Source: Buddleja alternifolia | Taxonomy: Eukaryota; Streptophyta; Magnoliopsida; Lamiales; Scrophulariaceae | DNA: 64,000 nt | Assembly (NCBI GenBank): GCA_019426215.1 | Contig: CM033396.1 | Location: forward strand, 27,853,101 to 27,917,100 | Direction of reading: 5' to 3' | Shown here: positions 60,982 to 64,000 of the stretch, piece by piece | Layout: each line of letters opens with the position of its first letter | Numbering within the stretch: position 1 is the first letter of the stretch | Position numbers and translations under genes: made by a program | The notes under the pieces: model-generated | Database searches by the model: none | What the model was told of the DNA's origin: nothing | Seen by the model: only the letters and a program-made list of their open reading frames with translations

Positions 60982-61022
60982 ATTACACTATAAGTTAGGG
61001 GGTCTGAGTGTAATTTTCTCAG
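60982..61022. mobile_element. MITE-like element, right part
   Basis: Continuation of 44587-44811 beyond Copia-4. It carries the other imperfect terminal inverted repeat, ending near TGTAATTTTCTC. Confidence 0.5.
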
Positions 61023-61320
61023 TTTTTTCAATTGAATTTCTACATGCATGTTGTGTGCAAGTCAAGTCAAAGCCAAATGACTCATTCGAATATCTTGAGC
61101 TTAATTCGTTTCTTCTAGCATAAAAAGATAAAATAAAAGACAAATGTAACACTATTATAACAACTATCATCTTTATTGGTTGATAAGACAAAGTTTAATA
61201 GCGCATATCTATTCAACAAACAGAATTGGTCTGAAACCCTCTCAAGATTTTCTTTGCCCCTCTACGGTTAGTAGTTCTACTATTGATGTGTTTCGTCTTT
61301 GCATTTATTTACGAACTTGA

Positions 61321-63119
61321 CTATGGCTTGAGCTTTAGATAATATAGAGATTTTCCATAAACGTCATAAAATTCAATCTTTGCCTTTTCATATGAAAGCT
61401 TGACGGACATGAAGCCTTGGCCATCATAATAGAAGTGAGTGCTGCCTTTGTGCATTTCATAGTGAATCTCATTTTTCCAAGCCTTTGAACCTCCCCCGCT
61501 TGTGAAGAATTGCATTGAACTGCATCCAATTAATACTCGAGACTTTAGAAACGCCATAATACAGAAAAGTCTCACTACTTTAAATGTTAATATTTCAAAA
61601 TATAGGATTAACTTACCCCATTTTGTTGCTAAGGTGTTCCAAGCAGTGGTCATGTCCATTGATATACATATCCACCTTGTGTGCCTGAAATGTAATTTAT
61701 ACGTATCGTCAATAGCTAGAGTAGCACTTTTGTGTAGATCGTTACATAATGGAACAAATTAAATAATGTTAATGATGACACATTAACCTTGTTTTTGGTA
61801 ATTAACGGTAAAATATCATATGATGATATCAAAATTGTCACTATTGTTTTTTATTAAGTTATCGCTGATTTTAATTATTACCACATCTCTCGAAATATGG
61901 TAAACATCTTAAGAAAATACTAGGAAATATAATTTTGATCGTTTGGGGGCCAGAGAAAATACTAAGAAAAAATCTTGAGGAAAAATATTATGTATGTGGT
62001 AATTATAAATTATTTTCTTGACAAGAAGTGCTAAAAATAAAAAGGAGAAACAAATAATTGGGAGATGATTTATTTGCTGTTTTTGAGCTGTCACTCATTT
62101 ATAATAATTTGATTTTTATGTATAGTACCTCAAGAATTGGGAGAAGGTGATCAACAATTTCCAGAGTGTCACCATGATATCCAATGCTCTTCATTGTGTG
62201 GTGTCCAACCACAATCTTCCAAGGAGCCTTTGATTTGCTCAGTTCCATATCGAGGTTCTAATTAATTAATTCACACACAAATTTCACATTTATAAATATT
62301 AAATTTTTTTATTTCACAATATAATTAATTAAAGAATGATGTTACACAAACAAGGTTAGCTACCTAATTACCTTTTGAAGGGCAGAAATATACTTCTCCC
62401 TTGGCAATATTCCTCTCCAATCAAACTTCTGTTTCTTAGGGTTGTCAAAGTACTTGTTCACTAAAGGATTTGTATCAATGAAGATTATATCCACAATTCC
62501 TGTTCAATATTGCAAGCCAAATATTGATTATTAAATTCTATAATACAAAAATCATAGCAGAGACAAATATTGGTTTTTATCGAGACCCAACATCAGGTTA
62601 CAATCATAAATGTCAGATACAGTACTGGACTTTATGCGGTCCCACCAAATTAATGATTGTGATTGTTTTAGGATATATAAAACTGAGATGTACTAAGAAA
62701 TAGTTCGTGCAAACAAAAGATATACTATTGTACCTGCTCCAACAATGAAATTTCTCCCGCAATTCCATCGGGGATCGATTTTTTTAAGTTCTGGACTTAA
62801 TTGAGCCAAGGCGTTTCCCTGATAATCGTGGTTTCCTAATACTTTGTGCAGGAATACAAGGATAAAACGATAGGTGTTAGAAGAGGAAAGCTTAGATAAT
62901 TAACTATATAACGAAGCACTATAATTAATTAGATATTAGGATTGTAAGTTGAGAGGATTTACCAATGTACCATGGCGTTTGAAGGCTTTTGGCAGTGTAA
63001 ATTTTAGTAAATGATGTATGAAATGCAGGATCATCTACTCCTTTCAGTCCATTGTCGTAGAAGTTATCGCCAGTCGAGATCACAAAATCAATATCTAACT
63101 CCTTTCCAATACGTCCCAT
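61321..63119 (-). CDS. PAP: PAP-B: purple acid phosphatase, exons 2-7 (exon 1 outside the window)
   Basis: Paralogue of PAP-A. Six exons on the minus strand: 63119-62963, 62841-62734, 62499-62372, 62257-62129, 61684-61617 and 61519-61321, of 157, 108, 128, 129, 68 and 199 nt. The first five lengths and all phases equal those of PAP-A exons 2-6. Metal ligand motifs seen are GDNFY, VLGNHDY, VVGHH and NGHDH; GDWG would be in exon 1. Other blocks: [50 protein letters not shown] and [20 protein letters not shown], ending YYLKLKP and TAG. An acceptor (CCAG) precedes 63119. No exon 1 candidate occurs before 64000, so intron 1 exceeds 880 nt. No lesion in the visible exons. Confidence 0.93.
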
Positions 63120-63626
63120 CTGGATACATTTAAGATTAACATGTTGTTAACCTTTTCATATATATCTTGCTACATTCCCTTTTATATATATCTTGCTACA
63201 TTGGTTGAGGGACGAAACGAATAGCTAGAAGAGTTCGATATATGATGTTGTTCTCTTCACTTGTCTATAATCTCAAATTTTAAACGAGAATCAAATAGAA
63301 TTCAAAAACCTTTTTCCGTTCAAATTCTTAGATTGCTCTTCCCTTTTGTGTCAAAATACGATTAATTATTCTTATCTTGGCAAAATTGTAGTCTATGTTT
63401 GGTTATGTTTTGGGATGGTATTTTGGTGAGAATTATTGGTGAAAAATTTATGGGGACACGTGCAAGTTTGATGAGATTATGTTTGGTTATGTTTATATAG
63501 ATAAATATATATGTATATATGTACAAATATATATGGATATATGTAGGTAATAGTAGTATATATAATATTGAGATTGTAATAATTAATACATAGATAAATA
63601 AATATGTATATATGTAAGTAATAATA

Positions 63627-63676
<50 letters not shown>

Positions 63677-64000
63677 GTGTAACAGTTTGTGTGTGTGTGC
63701 GTGTAACCCCCTCCGTTTTTTTATTTTTTTTCCTTTTCTTTTTTATTTAATTTATAAAATCATATATTAATAAGTAATTTAATTTAAAACTTATTCAAAT
63801 ACAATTTTTAAGTTTATTTGTAAATTTCATAATGGTAATTTAAAATATAAATTGTTTTAATTATATAAACTATTTTATAAGCTATTATAATAATTTAATT
63901 AAAAGATTAAAATGATATTACACATTTTTATTTTATTTAATGACTTTGATAATTTATATTCTTTTTTATTTTGTTGAAAATAATTTTTAATTATAATAAT
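63120..64000. other. Probable PAP-B intron 1, with AT microsatellite
   Basis: Very AT-rich, with no exon resembling the PAP-A first exon on the minus strand. TATATGTA-type repeats occupy 63490-63625, a pure AT run lies at 63628-63672, and a short GT run at 63683-63702. Confidence 0.6.

Noticed and set aside
61023..61320. Additional gene between the MITE-like element and PAP-B
   Set aside because: Only a short frame antisense to nothing known; this is most likely PAP-B 3' untranslated and spacer sequence.

Overview
This window is plant nuclear DNA, almost certainly from a eudicot. Its genes have GT-AG spliceosomal introns, its intergenic DNA is AT-rich, and about three quarters of the length is LTR retrotransposon and hAT-type DNA. 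No tRNA, rRNA, CRISPR array or bacterial-style operon was seen. The species cannot be fixed from the sequence.

Four host genes are visible. (1) The 5' part of an SSU72 RNA polymerase II CTD phosphatase gene lies on the minus strand at 1-1593 and runs off the left edge. (2) A complete three-exon gene for a plastid-targeted DUF760 protein of the UV-B-induced At3g17800 type lies on the plus strand at 27474-29650. (3) A complete seven-exon low-molecular-weight purple acid phosphatase, PAP-A, lies on the minus strand at 30794-33083. (4) A second phosphatase, PAP-B, lies on the minus strand from 61321 to beyond 63119, with exon 1 outside the window. PAP-A and PAP-B share identical internal exon lengths and phases. 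They look like a head-to-tail tandem duplicate pair pushed 28 kb apart by retrotransposons.

The mobile DNA forms nested stacks. At 1862-6331 a possible hAT-like element encloses a 2.3 kb two-armed minisatellite (a CA-rich arm, then its reverse complement) and a solo LTR. At 6931-24925 a relic Gypsy LTR element holds a minus-strand Copia element (Copia-1, 7642-24338). Copia-1 was itself hit by a solo LTR (10582-11924), a hAT transposon (13737-17566) and another LTR inside its 5' LTR (20698-22836). At 33873-44430 a decayed Copia (Copia-3) contains a full-length Copia (Copia-2, 35317-40305, TSD TTTGC) and a truncated second copy of the same family (41159-43620), which was in turn hit by a small hAT-like element with a perfect 8-bp TSD. 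At 44587-61022 a MITE-like element is split by a plus-strand Copia (Copia-4, TSD ATTAC), which is split by an 11.0 kb Athila-type Gypsy element (48965-59965, TSD ATAGG) whose LTRs differ by only about 1.2 percent. Every retroelement reading frame carries stops or frameshifts, so none looks autonomous as sequenced.

The most unusual structural signal is in retroelement leader regions. Upstream of the Copia-1 gag there is a row of hairpins, three of which share a nearly invariant 20-nt loop on stems of unrelated sequence. The solo LTR at 10582-11924 carries three 51-nt hairpins at about 112-nt spacing, with stem changes that keep pairing. Both look like selected RNA structures rather than chance repeats.
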